Positions 44,033 through 53,510 of a stretch of 64,000 nt of DNA are shown here, in pieces. The stretch is taken from NCBI RefSeq assembly GCF_020852455.1, contig NZ_JADZAT010000027.1:39265-103264 (forward strand), written 5' to 3'. The stretch is from Novosphingobium sp. GTDB taxonomy: Bacteria > Pseudomonadota > Alphaproteobacteria > Sphingomonadales > Sphingomonadaceae. A program made the position numbers and the translations under genes. The notes beneath the pieces are model-generated. The model searched no databases and was not told the DNA's origin. It saw nothing but the letters and a program-made list of their open reading frames with translations. Each line of letters opens with the position of its first letter. The first letter of the stretch is position 1.

Positions 44033-45636
44033 CAGTGGCGGCCCTTGTCCCGGCGCTTGTCGCGGTGCGCGGCATAACTTTGCAGCACCTTGCGCATGTC
44101 AGCGATCGCCTGCTGGCGGCGGGCCTCATCCTCGATTGCGGCCAGGTCGCGCTTCAGCCCGGTCACGAAATCGGCATAGGAATTCTGCCAGTCGCGCCCC
44201 AGGGCCTCGGTCAGGTCGGTCCGTCCGGTCCTGGTCCGCCGGGCCGGCGCACCGCCCGGCAGGTCATAGCTTTCGCCGATTTCGGGGATCAGCACCTTCA
44301 GCCCCGGCACGCGCTGCGCGGCCAGGCCGGCCAGGGTCTCCAGCGCCGGGCCTTCACCGTGGACCAGAAACAGGTTGCCCGCCACCGGCGCGCGTTCGGC
44401 GATCCAGTTGAGCAGTTCGCCCTGATCGGCATGGGCCGAATAGGAATCGATCCGCCGGATCGTCGCGCGGACCATCACGTCCTGCCCGGAAATCCGCACC
44501 CGCCCGGCGCCTTCCTGGATCACCCGGCCCAGGCTGCCGGCGGCTTGGTACCCGACGAACAGCACCGTCGCTTCGCGCTTGTGCAGGTTGTGGATCAGGT
44601 GATGGCGGATCCGCCCTGCCTCGCACATGCCCGAGGCAGCCATGATGATCGCACCCGAGATGCTGTTGAGCCGGATCGATTCCTGGACGCTGTCGACGAA
44701 GTGGAAATTGCTGCAGTTGAACGTGCAATCGGGGTGGACGTCTTCAAGATCATGCGCGTGACGTTCGAACACCCGGGTGGCCTGGCTGGCCAGCGGGCTG
44801 TCGATGAACACCGGGACATTGCCGATCGCCTTGCTGCGCACCAGCTCGGCAATGTCGAGCAGCAGTTCCTGCGTGCGTTCCAGCGCAAAGGTGGGGATCA
44901 CGAGGTTGCCGCCGCGCGCCAGCGCGCCGCGAATTTCGGCTTCCAGCTCTTTCCGCCTGGCGGCAATGCTGATCGCCTCGCGTTCACGGTCGCCATAAGT
45001 GCTTTCGCAGAGCACATGATCGAACCCGGCCGGGCTTTCGGGATCGGGATGGAACGCCTTGTTGTCTGGCCCCAGATCGCCCGAAACCAGCACCCGCGCG
45101 CCGCCCGCTTCCAGTTCGACCGAGGCCGAACCCAGAATATGCCCGGCATTCCACAGCCGCGCACGAAACCCGGGTGCAGGCTCGAACCATTCCTCCAACT
45201 CGACCGGTGAACATTGCCCCCAGGCGGCGAGCGCGTCAGCTTCGGTATAGAGCGGTTCGAACGGATCTTCGCCGGCGCGGTCGCGGCGGCGGTTGCGCCG
45301 GGCGGTATCGGCCTCCTGGATCCGCCCGGCATCGGCCAGCATGTATTCCAGCAGATCCGCGGTTGGCTGGGTGCACCAGATCGGCCCTTCAAAGCCTTCA
45401 GCCACCAGCCGCGGCAAGAGGCCCGAATGGTCGATATGGGCGTGGGTCAGGATCACCGCATCTAGCTTGCGCGGATCGAACCCGAACGCGCCCTGGTTCA
45501 GGCCTTCAAGCGTCCGCGATCCCTGAAACATCCCGCAATCGACCAGCACCCGGGTGCTGCCCAGCGCGAATTCGTGGCACGAACCGGTGACCGTGCGGGC
45601 CGATCCGTGGAAGGTGAGCGAAAGCGGGTGAGTCAT
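44032..45636 (-). CDS. Beta-CASP metallo-beta-lactamase-fold ribonuclease-like protein
   Basis: The 534-residue enzyme has the metal motif THAHIDHSG, later ligands in NAGHILGSA and SGDLG, a beta-CASP region, and [11 protein letters not shown] near the C-terminus. This matches the bacterial RNA-processing MBL family related to CPSF-73/Ysh1. It would act as a 5'-3' exo- or endoribonuclease. Start 45636 (MTHPLSLTF) is chosen on homology-like length. Gene coupling to an ABC exporter is unusual. Confidence 0.9.
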   Translation of the reverse strand: MTHPLSLTFHGSARTVTGSCHEFALGSTRVLVDCGMFQGSRTLEGLNQGAFGFDPRKLDAVILTHAHIDHSGLLPRLVAEGFEGPIWCTQPTADLLEYMLADAGRIQEADTARRNRRRDRAGEDPFEPLYTEADALAAWGQCSPVELEEWFEPAPGFRARLWNAGHILGSASVELEAGGARVLVSGDLGPDNKAFHPDPESPAGFDHVLCESTYGDREREAISIAARRKELEAEIRGALARGGNLVIPTFALERTQELLLDIAELVRSKAIGNVPVFIDSPLASQATRVFERHAHDLEDVHPDCTFNCSNFHFVDSVQESIRLNSISGAIIMAASGMCEAGRIRHHLIHNLHKREATVLFVGYQAAGSLGRVIQEGAGRVRISGQDVMVRATIRRIDSYSAHADQGELLNWIAERAPVAGNLFLVHGEGPALETLAGLAAQRVPGLKVLIPEIGESYDLPGGAPARRTRTGRTDLTEALGRDWQNSYADFVTGLKRDLAAIEDEARRQQAIADMRKVLQSYAAHRDKRRDKGRH

Positions 45637-45781
45637 GATTGCAGGGTGATCCTTGCAGGGCGCGCAGGCAAGTGTCTTAGGCCATCTGCCGGGCGGATGG
45701 TTTGACCCTGGACAAGACCGATCCACAGCCGCGCCGGGGCACACGGTTTGCAAGCCCGCAGGGGCAGGCTAGGATCGGGCT

Positions 45782-46849
45782 ATGAACGGGTCCTTCGATA
45801 TTCGCCGCCGCGGCGTGCTGCGCGGACTTGGTGCGGGCGCAGCGGCGCTGGCCTTTGCCCCGCTGGCCGGTTGCGGTGAGCGGACCGCGCTGACCTTCGC
45901 CAACTGGGACAGCTACCTGGGCGAAACAACCCTGGCCGACTTCAAGGATGCCAGCGGGGTCGACACCAAGTTGAGCGTGATCGCCAGCGAGGATGCGCTG
46001 TTCGACCAGCTGAGCAAGGGCAGCGAAGTGCCCGACCTGGTGATCGCATCGAACCGGATGGTTGAGCGGCTGAGCGGAGCCGGACTGCTCGCCCCGCTGA
46101 CCCAGGCGCGGATCCCCAACCTGCGCAACCTCGACCCGCGCTTTGCCAATCCACCCTACGATCCCGGACACAGGTATTCAGTGCCCTATACCTGGCTGGT
46201 CTATGGCATCGGCTATCGCAAGTCGGCGGTGCCTGTGCCGCCCAAGGGCTGGAAGGATCTGTTCGCCAACCCGGCCTTTGCCGGGCGGATCGCACTGCCT
46301 TCCGATCCCGCCGACCTGTTCCGGATCGCCGCGCGGGTGCTGGGCAAGGGTCCCAATGCGGTGGGCCAGGCCGATATCCCGGCGCTGGCCGGATTGCTCA
46401 AGGCCCAGCTGCCCCGGATCAAGGCCTTCCACAGCGATGACGGGCAGGACCTGCTGCTCGACAAGCAGGTCGATCTGGTCGCAGATTTCAACGGCGATCT
46501 GGCGCAGGTGATCCTTGAAGATCCGGACCTGGCCTTCGTCATGCCCGAAGAAGGCAGCGAGCTCACCACCGACAGCCTGTGCATTCCCAAGGGTGCTGCC
46601 AATTCCGGCAATGCTCACCAATTCATCGACTTCGTACTGGGCGGGCAAGCCGGTAGCGGGATCGTTGAAACGATCCTGTTCCCCAGCCCGAACCTGGCCG
46701 CCAAGGCGATGATGGCCGCTGAATATCAGACCAGCCCGGTGCTGTTCCCGCCGCCAGACCTGCTCGACAAGTGCGAATATGCCCGCTGGAAGCCCGAGCT
46801 TGACCGGGCCTTCGACACCGCCTGGAAGACGCTCTACCTGCCGCGGTAA
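45782..46849 (+). CDS. Orphan PotD/PotF-like extracellular solute-binding lipoprotein
   Basis: The 355-residue protein has a Tat-like leader (RRRGVLRGLGAGAAALAF) and a lipobox (LAGC). A periplasmic binding domain of the spermidine/putrescine type follows (TFANWDSYLGETTLADF, DLVIASNRMVERL, YSVPYTWLVYGIGYRKS, and TAWKTLYLPR at the end). No cognate permease or ATPase is nearby, so it may serve a transporter elsewhere or a sensory role. Ends with a 16-bp convergent overlap of msrA. Confidence 0.85.
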   Translation: MNGSFDIRRRGVLRGLGAGAAALAFAPLAGCGERTALTFANWDSYLGETTLADFKDASGVDTKLSVIASEDALFDQLSKGSEVPDLVIASNRMVERLSGAGLLAPLTQARIPNLRNLDPRFANPPYDPGHRYSVPYTWLVYGIGYRKSAVPVPPKGWKDLFANPAFAGRIALPSDPADLFRIAARVLGKGPNAVGQADIPALAGLLKAQLPRIKAFHSDDGQDLLLDKQVDLVADFNGDLAQVILEDPDLAFVMPEEGSELTTDSLCIPKGAANSGNAHQFIDFVLGGQAGSGIVETILFPSPNLAAKAMMAAEYQTSPVLFPPPDLLDKCEYARWKPELDRAFDTAWKTLYLPR

Positions 46850-47424
46850 AGCGCGGGATAGGTCGCTTTCAACTTTGCCAGCTTGGGCACGTCCCAGCGC
46901 AGGATATAGGGGTGGCGCGGATTCTTCCTCATGAAGTCCTGGTGATAGGCTTCGGCCGGGAAGAACGTCCCGCTTTCGATCCGCGTCACGATCCGCCCGG
47001 AAAACGGCGCGCGGGCGTTGAGCGTTTTCAGATAGGCATCGACGAATTGGCGCTGCCGGGCACTCTGCGGAAACACAGCACTGCGATAGCTGGGGCCTTC
47101 GTCGGGCGTCTGGCGATTGAGCTGGGTCGGATCGTGAGCAACAATGAAATAGACCCCGAGCAGTTCGCCAAGCGAGACCTGTTTGGGATCATAGGTCACC
47201 CGGATTGCTTCGGCGTGACCGGTGCGTTCCGAGGAAACCGCATCATAATTGGCATCCGCAGCGCTGCCGCCGGCATAGCCAGAGACGACATTGGTCACGC
47301 CTTTGACGTGTTCGAAGGTGGCTTCCATTCCCCAGAAGCAGCCGCCGGCCAGCACGATCGTATCCGCCCGGGCGATTCCGGGGGCGGCGAGCAGGAGGGT
47401 GGCGGCAAGGGCCTGTTTGAGCAT
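46834..47424 (-). CDS. msrA: Peptide methionine sulfoxide reductase A, exported form
   Basis: The 196-residue protein has a signal peptide (cleaved near ARA-DT, residue 20) and the MsrA motif GGCFWGM (Cys29), then YDAVSSERTGHAEAIRVTYDP and the C-terminal FFPAEAYHQDF. It repairs methionine-S-sulfoxide, here probably in the periplasm. It is the last gene of a run msrB-selO-msrA on the minus strand, 27 bp after selO. Confidence 0.93.
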   Translation of the reverse strand: MLKQALAATLLLAAPGIARADTIVLAGGCFWGMEATFEHVKGVTNVVSGYAGGSAADANYDAVSSERTGHAEAIRVTYDPKQVSLGELLGVYFIVAHDPTQLNRQTPDEGPSYRSAVFPQSARQRQFVDAYLKTLNARAPFSGRIVTRIESGTFFPAEAYHQDFMRKNPRHPYILRWDVPKLAKLKATYPALYRGR

Positions 47425-47451
47425 CGGTAGTCTCCTTCGCTCCCGGTTCGG

Positions 47452-48918
47452 TCAGGTTCCGCAATAGGTTACATGGCGGGGCGAACCCTGGGGTGCGCCG
47501 TGGGTGTAGCGGTCCAGACCTTCGCGCGGCTCGAAGGGATGGGTGACCGCATCGAGCAGGGCAAGGAACGGGGCAAGATCACCCGCTTCGGCCTCAGTCA
47601 GGGCGGCATCGGTCAGGTGGTTGCGGGGGATGTAGAGCGGGTTTTCCGCGTCCATCCGCGCTGCCCGTTCGGCCGGATCGCCGCCTTCATCGGCCAGCCG
47701 CGCATACCACCGCGCGTGCCACTCAACCAGCACACCACGGTCACTCAACTCCCCTTCAAGCGCACCATAGCCGTCACTCAAGGACACCGCGAGTGCACGG
47801 AACAGCCGGGTGAAGTCAGCCTGTTGGCCTTCCAGCCTGGTGAACAGCTCCTGCGCCAGCTCCAGGTCACCGTCACGCGCCTCGACCAGCCCCAGCTTGG
47901 CCCGCATTTCGCGCAGCCAGTGCGCCTCGTAGCGGGCCGGCCACTGTTCGAGCAGCAACCGCGCCGCTTCGCTATCGGCCTGGTCCACTTCGGCGATCGC
48001 CTCGATCAGCGCCGAGGCCAGCTTGTACAGGTTCCAGCGGCAGACCACCGGCTGCTGGCCAAAGGCATAACGCCCGTGATGATCGATCGAGGAGAACACC
48101 TGCCGGTCCGAATAGCCATCGAGGAAGGCGCAGGGGCCATAGTCGATCGTTTCGCCGGATATGGTCACATTGTCGGTGTTCATCACCCCGTGGACAAAGC
48201 CCAGCGCCATCCACCGCGCCACCAGCCGGGCCTGCGCCTCGGCCACGGCGTCCAGCAGGGCGAGCGGGCGGTTGGCCTGATGCATCCGTTCGGGATAGTG
48301 CCGCTCCAGCGCATAGTCGGCCAGCTGCGCAACCGCATCGCGGCCCTTGTGCGCGGCGGCCCATTCGAAGCTGCCGATCCTGAGGTGGCTGGCCGCCACC
48401 CTGGTCAGCACTGCAGCGGGATGGGGCGTTTCGCGCCAGATCCCCTCGCCGGTCGCGACCACCGCCAGACTGCGGGTGCTGGGCACCCGCAGCGCCGCCA
48501 TCGCCTCGCTGATCAGATATTCGCGCAGCGCTGCCGCCAGCGTGCTCTTGCCATCGGCCGAGCGCGAGAACGGCGTGGCGCCCGATCCCTTGAACTGCAG
48601 GTCGAAACGCAGCCCGTCAGGCGCCAGCACCTCGCCCAGCAGCAGCGCCCGGCCATCGCCCAGCTGCGGGTTGAAATGGCCGAACTGATGCCCGGCATAG
48701 GCCAGTGCAACCGGCTCGCTGCCCGGCACCGGATCGCGGCCCGAAAGCCACCCGGCCAGCGCATCCTCACCCGCCACGCGCCCGGGCAGGCCCAGCCGTG
48801 CGGCCAGCGCATCGTTGAACAGCACCAGCCGCGGCTCACGCGGGGTGGCCGCCTGCCAGGGCACGCAGAAATCCCCGAGGGCCCGGGCGAGGCTGTTGTC
48901 GAAGGACCACAGCGGCAT
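47452..48918 (-). CDS. selO: SelO/YdiU-family protein adenylyltransferase (pseudokinase)
   Basis: The 488-residue protein matches SelO throughout: ALAYAGHQFGHFNPQLGDGRALLLGE, LQFKGSGATPFSRSADGKSTLAAALREYLISEAM, GFVHGVMNTDNVTISGETIDYGPCAFLD (metal/catalytic loop), ERARMDAENPLYIPRNHL-like C-terminal, and the final Cys-Gly-Thr that recalls the C-terminal Cys/Sec of the family. SelO transfers AMP from ATP to proteins and is linked to oxidative-stress control. The stop lies 27 bp before msrA and the start 5 bp after msrB. Confidence 0.95.
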   Translation of the reverse strand: MPLWSFDNSLARALGDFCVPWQAATPREPRLVLFNDALAARLGLPGRVAGEDALAGWLSGRDPVPGSEPVALAYAGHQFGHFNPQLGDGRALLLGEVLAPDGLRFDLQFKGSGATPFSRSADGKSTLAAALREYLISEAMAALRVPSTRSLAVVATGEGIWRETPHPAAVLTRVAASHLRIGSFEWAAAHKGRDAVAQLADYALERHYPERMHQANRPLALLDAVAEAQARLVARWMALGFVHGVMNTDNVTISGETIDYGPCAFLDGYSDRQVFSSIDHHGRYAFGQQPVVCRWNLYKLASALIEAIAEVDQADSEAARLLLEQWPARYEAHWLREMRAKLGLVEARDGDLELAQELFTRLEGQQADFTRLFRALAVSLSDGYGALEGELSDRGVLVEWHARWYARLADEGGDPAERAARMDAENPLYIPRNHLTDAALTEAEAGDLAPFLALLDAVTHPFEPREGLDRYTHGAPQGSPRHVTYCGT

Positions 48919-48923
48919 GGGAC

Positions 48924-49364
48924 CTAGCCCACCTTCTCCAGCGCCAGCGCATTGATGCAGAACCTGAGGCCGCTGGGCGCCGGGCCATCGGGGAAGACAT
49001 GCCCCAGGTGCCCGTCGCAGACGTTGCAGATTGCCTCGATCCGCTGCATCCCGTGGCTTTCGTCAAGATGATAGGCGACAACGCCATCCGCCACCGGCGC
49101 GGTAAAGCTGGGCCAGCCGGTGCCGCTTTCGAACTTGCTCGAACTGTCGAACAGCTCGGTATGGCAGCCCGCGCAGGCATAGCGCCCGGGCTGGAACAGG
49201 CTGCACATCTCGCTCGAAAACGGTCGCTCAGTGCCCTTCAGCCGCAGTACCTGGTACTGGTTGCTGTCCAGCGCCGCGCGCCATTCTTCCTCGGTTCGCT
49301 CATCCCGGCGCGGCGCAGGGTTTTCTGCACCACGGGCAAGGCGGATCACGTCAGTCCAATCCAT
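48924..49364 (-). CDS. msrB: Peptide methionine-R-sulfoxide reductase B
   Basis: The 146-residue enzyme has the zinc ligands Cys64/Cys67 and Cys113/Cys116, GTGWPSF, and the catalytic RFCIN motif (Cys136). A likely resolving residue is Cys54. It has no signal peptide and so is cytosolic. First gene of the msrB-selO-msrA run, which pairs both stereochemical classes of methionine sulfoxide repair with the AMPylator SelO. Confidence 0.95.
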   Translation of the reverse strand: MDWTDVIRLARGAENPAPRRDERTEEEWRAALDSNQYQVLRLKGTERPFSSEMCSLFQPGRYACAGCHTELFDSSSKFESGTGWPSFTAPVADGVVAYHLDESHGMQRIEAICNVCDGHLGHVFPDGPAPSGLRFCINALALEKVG

Positions 49365-49442
49365 CGGTCTTTCTCCCGCTTGCCCCCGGTTGCAGAGGGG
49401 TCGCGGTGAATATGGGCGCGGTTACAGCTTCTGCCAAGCGGC

Positions 49443-49814
49443 CTAAAACAACCGCGATCCGTCGGGCACTGCCCGGTCGGGCGAAAACAGGATCACCGCG
49501 CCGTCTGCATCGCCGAAACCCAGGGTCAGCACTTCGGACATGAATTTGCCGATCTGGCGCGGCGGGAAGTTGACCACTGCCGCCACCTGCCGCCCGGGCA
49601 AGTCTTCCAGCGCATAACGATCGGTGATCTGCGCGCTCGATTTCTTCACGCCGATCGCCGGACCGAAATCGATCACCAGCTTGAAGGCGGGCTTGCGCGC
49701 TTCGGGGAACGGTTCGGCCGAGAGCACCGTGCCCATGCGAATGTCCACGGCCAGGAACTGGTCGAAAGTGATGTCCGCCCCGCGCGGGGCATCGGGGGCG
49801 TGATTGAGGTGCAT
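49443..49814 (-). CDS. csaA: CsaA-like tRNA-binding protein
   Basis: The 123-residue OB-fold protein has DIRMGTVLSAEPFPEARKPAFKLVIDFG, SSAQITDRYALEDLPGRQVAAVVNFPPRQIGKFMSEVLTLGF and a C-terminal VPDGSRLF. This is the CsaA (tRNA-binding, proposed export chaperone) family. Its 139-bp upstream gap is shared with the divergent gene at 49954. Confidence 0.92.
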   Translation of the reverse strand: MHLNHAPDAPRGADITFDQFLAVDIRMGTVLSAEPFPEARKPAFKLVIDFGPAIGVKKSSAQITDRYALEDLPGRQVAAVVNFPPRQIGKFMSEVLTLGFGDADGAVILFSPDRAVPDGSRLF

Positions 49815-49953
49815 TGCGGACAGATCTCCGGTTGGGTGCCAGGCTCTTGTGCCGCGCTGCCGGCGCTTGGCAAGGCCCTTTGCGCCAATCAGCCATCCTT
49901 AAGACATTGCTGGCACAATACCGGAATTGGGTGCCGGCAATGGGGGTGCGGCG

Positions 49954-51063
49954 ATGCGTTATCCAAGTGATGTCCAGGTGGCAGTGCTCTATGACCGCGA
50001 AGTCACGCAGCTGCGGCAGATCGTCACCATGTTCCTCGAACATGAACAGCGCGACCACGGCGTGCGTTACAACCCGATCGAGATCAAGGAAGACTGCTTC
50101 TACCAGTACTTCGGCACGAACGACCTGATGATCACCTTCGAGCATGTTCAGGGTCAGGCCAGCGCGGCGGCCTTTGCCCAGACGCTGGCCTCGCCGGTCA
50201 CCCGGCTGACCGTGCCCGAAGCCGAAGGGATCATCGCCAGCCATCGCAGCCATGTGCTGATCAATGTCAGCCACAGCGCGATGGGCGGACGCGAAATTCA
50301 GGCCATGCTGGCCCAGATGGGCGTTGATCTGCCCGGCAACACCTATGCCACCTTCGTCCGCCGGCTCGACTATGCCGCGCGGCTGGGCAGCCTGGCACTG
50401 CGGCTTCCCGGCGCGGCGCTGGTCCACTGGACGCTCAGCAACCAGCTCTACAGCCCGGCGATGTTCAAGGAACTGGCCAAGGCCGGGGTGCCCAGCCCGC
50501 TGCATGTCCATCCCTACCTGTTCGGCCAGCGCGGACCGGGCGGCGAGGAACTGGCAGGGATCCGCACCTTCGGGGTCCAGCATTTCCTGGGGCGCGAGGT
50601 GGAGATCGAACCCAGCGTGCTGCCGTGGGTTGCCAATTACGAGAACATCCTGGTGTTCATGCGGGTCGCGCTGGCCGACAACGGATATGTCATCCCCGAT
50701 GGCGATACTTTCGGCAATGAAAGCCGGACAATCTCCTACCGGGTCGAACACCTGCCGCAGCAGGACGGGCAAGTCGGGCTCTACCGGCTCGAACCGCTGC
50801 TGCACCGTGAATTCGGTTTCCAGTCGCCGGACTATGTCCCCGACGAACGCCGGATCGACCACGCCCGCCCGCCGATCGACCTGATGCCCGCCAACCCGGC
50901 GGAGCGGGCCGACCTGCTGGGGGAATGGCGCGCCAAGGAATCGATGGCGCGCGGCATCGGCGGCAGCTTTGAAGTGCGCGCCCGCGGCGAAGATCCGATC
51001 CCCCCGCCGCCCCCGCCGGGCGGCAATCGGCTGGGCCGGATCTTCGGCCGCAAGGCGGGCTAG
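49954..51063 (+). CDS. Hypothetical protein (possibly DUF4261-like)
   Basis: The 369-residue cytoplasmic protein is not confidently assigned. It has a central region (MITFEHVQGQASAAAFAQTLASPVT, then HRSHVLINVSHSAMGG) that vaguely recalls DUF4261, and a C-terminal Pro-rich segment before GRIFGRKAG. Start 49954 (MRYPSDV) is preferred; a longer start at 49927 is possible. It converges on pccA, with a hairpin over the stop codon. Confidence 0.55.
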   Translation: MRYPSDVQVAVLYDREVTQLRQIVTMFLEHEQRDHGVRYNPIEIKEDCFYQYFGTNDLMITFEHVQGQASAAAFAQTLASPVTRLTVPEAEGIIASHRSHVLINVSHSAMGGREIQAMLAQMGVDLPGNTYATFVRRLDYAARLGSLALRLPGAALVHWTLSNQLYSPAMFKELAKAGVPSPLHVHPYLFGQRGPGGEELAGIRTFGVQHFLGREVEIEPSVLPWVANYENILVFMRVALADNGYVIPDGDTFGNESRTISYRVEHLPQQDGQVGLYRLEPLLHREFGFQSPDYVPDERRIDHARPPIDLMPANPAERADLLGEWRAKESMARGIGGSFEVRARGEDPIPPPPPPGGNRLGRIFGRKAG

Positions 51064-51084
51064 GGTCAGGAATCCTGACCCTAG
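51060..51084. terminator. Bidirectional hairpin between convergent genes, including the stop codon
   Basis: 51060-51070 pairs perfectly with 51074-51084 (11 bp, AAT loop). The arm includes the TAG stop of the gene at 49954. There is no long T-run; the position between two convergent stops supports a terminator role. Confidence 0.5.
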
Positions 51085-51087
51085 GCG

Positions 51088-53124
51088 CTACTCCAGCTCC
51101 AGGATCACCGCGTCAACCGCCAGGCTTTCGCCGGCCTTGGCGTTGACCTTGCTGACCGTGGCCGACTTTTCGGCGCGCAGGATGTTTTCCATCTTCATCG
51201 CCTCGACCACCGCCAGCGGCTGGCCGGCCTCGACACGGTCGCCTTCCTTGACGTGCAGCGACACCAGCAGGCCTGGCATCGGGCAGATCAGGAACTTCGA
51301 AAGGTCGGGCGGGATCTTTTCGATCATGTGCCCTGACAGCGGGGCGATCCGGGCCGGCAGGACCTGCACCTGATGGATCGCGCCATGGGTGGTGAGCCGC
51401 AGCCCGGCGCGGGTCACCTCCACCTTGATTCCGTATTCCGACAACCCTGAGCCTGTCGAATGGGCAATAGAGGCCTCCACCATCCGGTCGCCAGGGGTGT
51501 ATTCGATCTCCAGATCGACCGGTTCGCCATCGACGGTGATTGCCTCGTCCAGGCTGACCATGTGGGTCGTGCCGCCCAGCGTCACCGCCCAATCGTAGGG
51601 CGGTTCAAGCTCACCATCGAGTTGCTGGTCGATCTGGCGGGCGCGGTCGGCGCGTGCGGTCATGATGAACCCGGCCACTGCGGCCAGATGCTTGCGGACC
51701 TCGTCAGAAGTGGCCGCGCCGGTGAAGCCATCGGGATATTCCTCGGCAATGAACCCGGTGGTCAGCTCGCCCGAGCGGAAGCGCGGATGCTGCATGATCG
51801 CCGAAACGAAATCGATGTTGTGGCCCAGCCCTTCGATCTCGAACCGGTCGAGTGCCGCGATCTGCAGATCGGCGGCCTCGTCGCGGGTCGCCCCCCAGGT
51901 GATCAGCTTGGCGATCATCGGATCATAGAACATGCTGACTTCGCCGCCTTCATAGACGCCGTCGTCAACCCGCACGCCGGCCACGCCGCGCCGGCCGTTG
52001 CCATCCTCGTCCTCGGTCCAGCCATCGACCGGCGGGTTGTAACGCACCAGCCGCCCGGTGGAGGGCAGGAAGCCGCGATAGGGATCTTCAGCATAGACCC
52101 GGTTTTCGATCGCCCAGCCGTCGATCTTGACGTCGGCCTGGGTCATCGCGAGCTTCTCGCCCGCCGCCACGCGGATCATCTGTTCGACCAGATCGACCCC
52201 GGTGATGCATTCGGTGACCGGGTGTTCCACCTGCAGGCGGGTGTTCATTTCCAGGAAGTAGAAGCTCTTGCCGGTCGGATCCTTGCCCGAAACGATCAGT
52301 TCGACCGTACCGGCGCTGTAATAGCCGACCGCGCGGGCCAGCGCGACGCACTGTTCGCCCATCGCCTTGCGCATTTCGGGGCTGACGAAGGGTGAGGGCG
52401 CTTCCTCGACCACCTTCTGGTGGCGGCGCTGGATCGAGCATTCGCGTTCGTTGAGGTAGAGGATGGTACCGTGCTTGTCGCCCAGCACCTGGATTTCGAT
52501 GTGGCGCGGGTCCTCGATGAATTTCTCGATGAACACGCGGTCATCGCCGAACGAGTTGAGCCCCTCGCGCTTGACGCTTTCGAACCCTTCGCGGACGTCC
52601 TTTTCGTTGAAGGCCAGCCGCATGCCCTTGCCGCCGCCCCCGGCCGATGCCTTCATCATCACCGGATAGGTGATCTCGTTGGCGATCCGCACCGCATGCT
52701 CGGTATCCTCGATCTCACCGACGAAGCCCGGGACCACGTTGACCCCGGCCGCCTTGGCCAGCTTCTTGGATTCGATCTTGTCCCCCATCGCCGCGATCGC
52801 GCCGACGGGAGGCCCGATGAATTCGATCCCCTCCTTCGCCAGCGCCTCGGCAAAAGAGGTGCGTTCGGACAGGAAGCCATAGCCCGGATGCACCGCCTCG
52901 GCCCCGGTCTGCTTGCAGGCGGCGATGATCTTGTCCGCGATCAGATAGCTTTGTGCGGCGGGCGACGGGCCGATGTGGACGGCCTCGTCCGCCATCTGCA
53001 CAAACGGCGCACGGGCATCGGCATCGGAATAGACCGCGACGGTCTGGATACCCATCCGCCGGGCGGTCTTGATCACCCGGCACGCGATTTCGCCACGGTT
53101 GGCGATGAGGATTTTCTTGAACAT
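51088..53124 (-). CDS. pccA: Propionyl-CoA (acyl-CoA) carboxylase alpha subunit
   Basis: The 678-residue protein has a biotin carboxylase domain (IANRGEIACRVIKTARRMGI, ASAGGGGKGMR, EMNTRLQVEHPVTECITG) and a C-terminal biotin carrier with EAMKMEN (Lys about 643). It adds carboxybiotin for the PccB partner encoded at 60318-61850. Start ATG 53124 overlaps the LprI-like stop (TGATG). Residues about 555-560 (STGSGLS) are encoded by a REP-like sequence (51445-51460), apparently an in-frame insertion between the carboxylase and carrier domains. Confidence 0.95.
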   Translation of the reverse strand: MFKKILIANRGEIACRVIKTARRMGIQTVAVYSDADARAPFVQMADEAVHIGPSPAAQSYLIADKIIAACKQTGAEAVHPGYGFLSERTSFAEALAKEGIEFIGPPVGAIAAMGDKIESKKLAKAAGVNVVPGFVGEIEDTEHAVRIANEITYPVMMKASAGGGGKGMRLAFNEKDVREGFESVKREGLNSFGDDRVFIEKFIEDPRHIEIQVLGDKHGTILYLNERECSIQRRHQKVVEEAPSPFVSPEMRKAMGEQCVALARAVGYYSAGTVELIVSGKDPTGKSFYFLEMNTRLQVEHPVTECITGVDLVEQMIRVAAGEKLAMTQADVKIDGWAIENRVYAEDPYRGFLPSTGRLVRYNPPVDGWTEDEDGNGRRGVAGVRVDDGVYEGGEVSMFYDPMIAKLITWGATRDEAADLQIAALDRFEIEGLGHNIDFVSAIMQHPRFRSGELTTGFIAEEYPDGFTGAATSDEVRKHLAAVAGFIMTARADRARQIDQQLDGELEPPYDWAVTLGGTTHMVSLDEAITVDGEPVDLEIEYTPGDRMVEASIAHSTGSGLSEYGIKVEVTRAGLRLTTHGAIHQVQVLPARIAPLSGHMIEKIPPDLSKFLICPMPGLLVSLHVKEGDRVEAGQPLAVVEAMKMENILRAEKSATVSKVNAKAGESLAVDAVILELE
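51445..51460. repeat. REP-like palindrome core inside the pccA coding sequence
   Basis: CCCTGAGCCTGTCGAA matches the intergenic arm at 33965-33980 in 15 of 16 bases. It is read in frame as part of pccA. Confidence 0.55.
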
Positions 53125-53510
53125 CAATTGGTCTCGCTGAATTCGCGCAGTTGCGCGGTACGGGTCTTGGTGAGGTCGGTCATGCAGGTATTCTTGATCA
53201 GCGGGCGGATGCTGCCGCCGCGGTACTGATCAGCGAGCGCGAGGCAATGCGCGTCGCGGTAGGCGATCCAGGCGCGCTGGGCGGCGAGCAGCTGAGCCAC
53301 GGCGCTATCGGCCTTGCGCGCAGGCGGACTGTCGCGGTCGGCTTGCTGCGCGAATTGCTGGGCCGCTTTCCACGCCGCGTTGAGCGCTTTGTCGGCCGCC
53401 TGATAGTCCTGGAAAGAGCAGACATTCATCGCAAGCTGGGTTTGTGGGCTCGCGCAATCGAGCGCGGGCGCGGTTGCCGCCGACACGAGGATGAGCAGGG
53501 AGGAAATCAC
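53124..53510 (-). CDS. LprI/DUF1311-family secreted protein
   Basis: The 128-residue protein starts at a GTG overlapping the metY stop (GTGA). It has a signal peptide and the DUF1311 layout with four Cys (CASPQTQLAMNVC, C in DAHCLAL, NTC), and LLAAQRAWIAYRDAHC is the family signature. LprI in mycobacteria inhibits lysozyme; here a periplasmic role is all that can be said. It is translationally coupled to metY upstream and pccA downstream. Confidence 0.85.
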   Translation of the reverse strand: MISSLLILVSAATAPALDCASPQTQLAMNVCSFQDYQAADKALNAAWKAAQQFAQQADRDSPPARKADSAVAQLLAAQRAWIAYRDAHCLALADQYRGGSIRPLIKNTCMTDLTKTRTAQLREFSETN

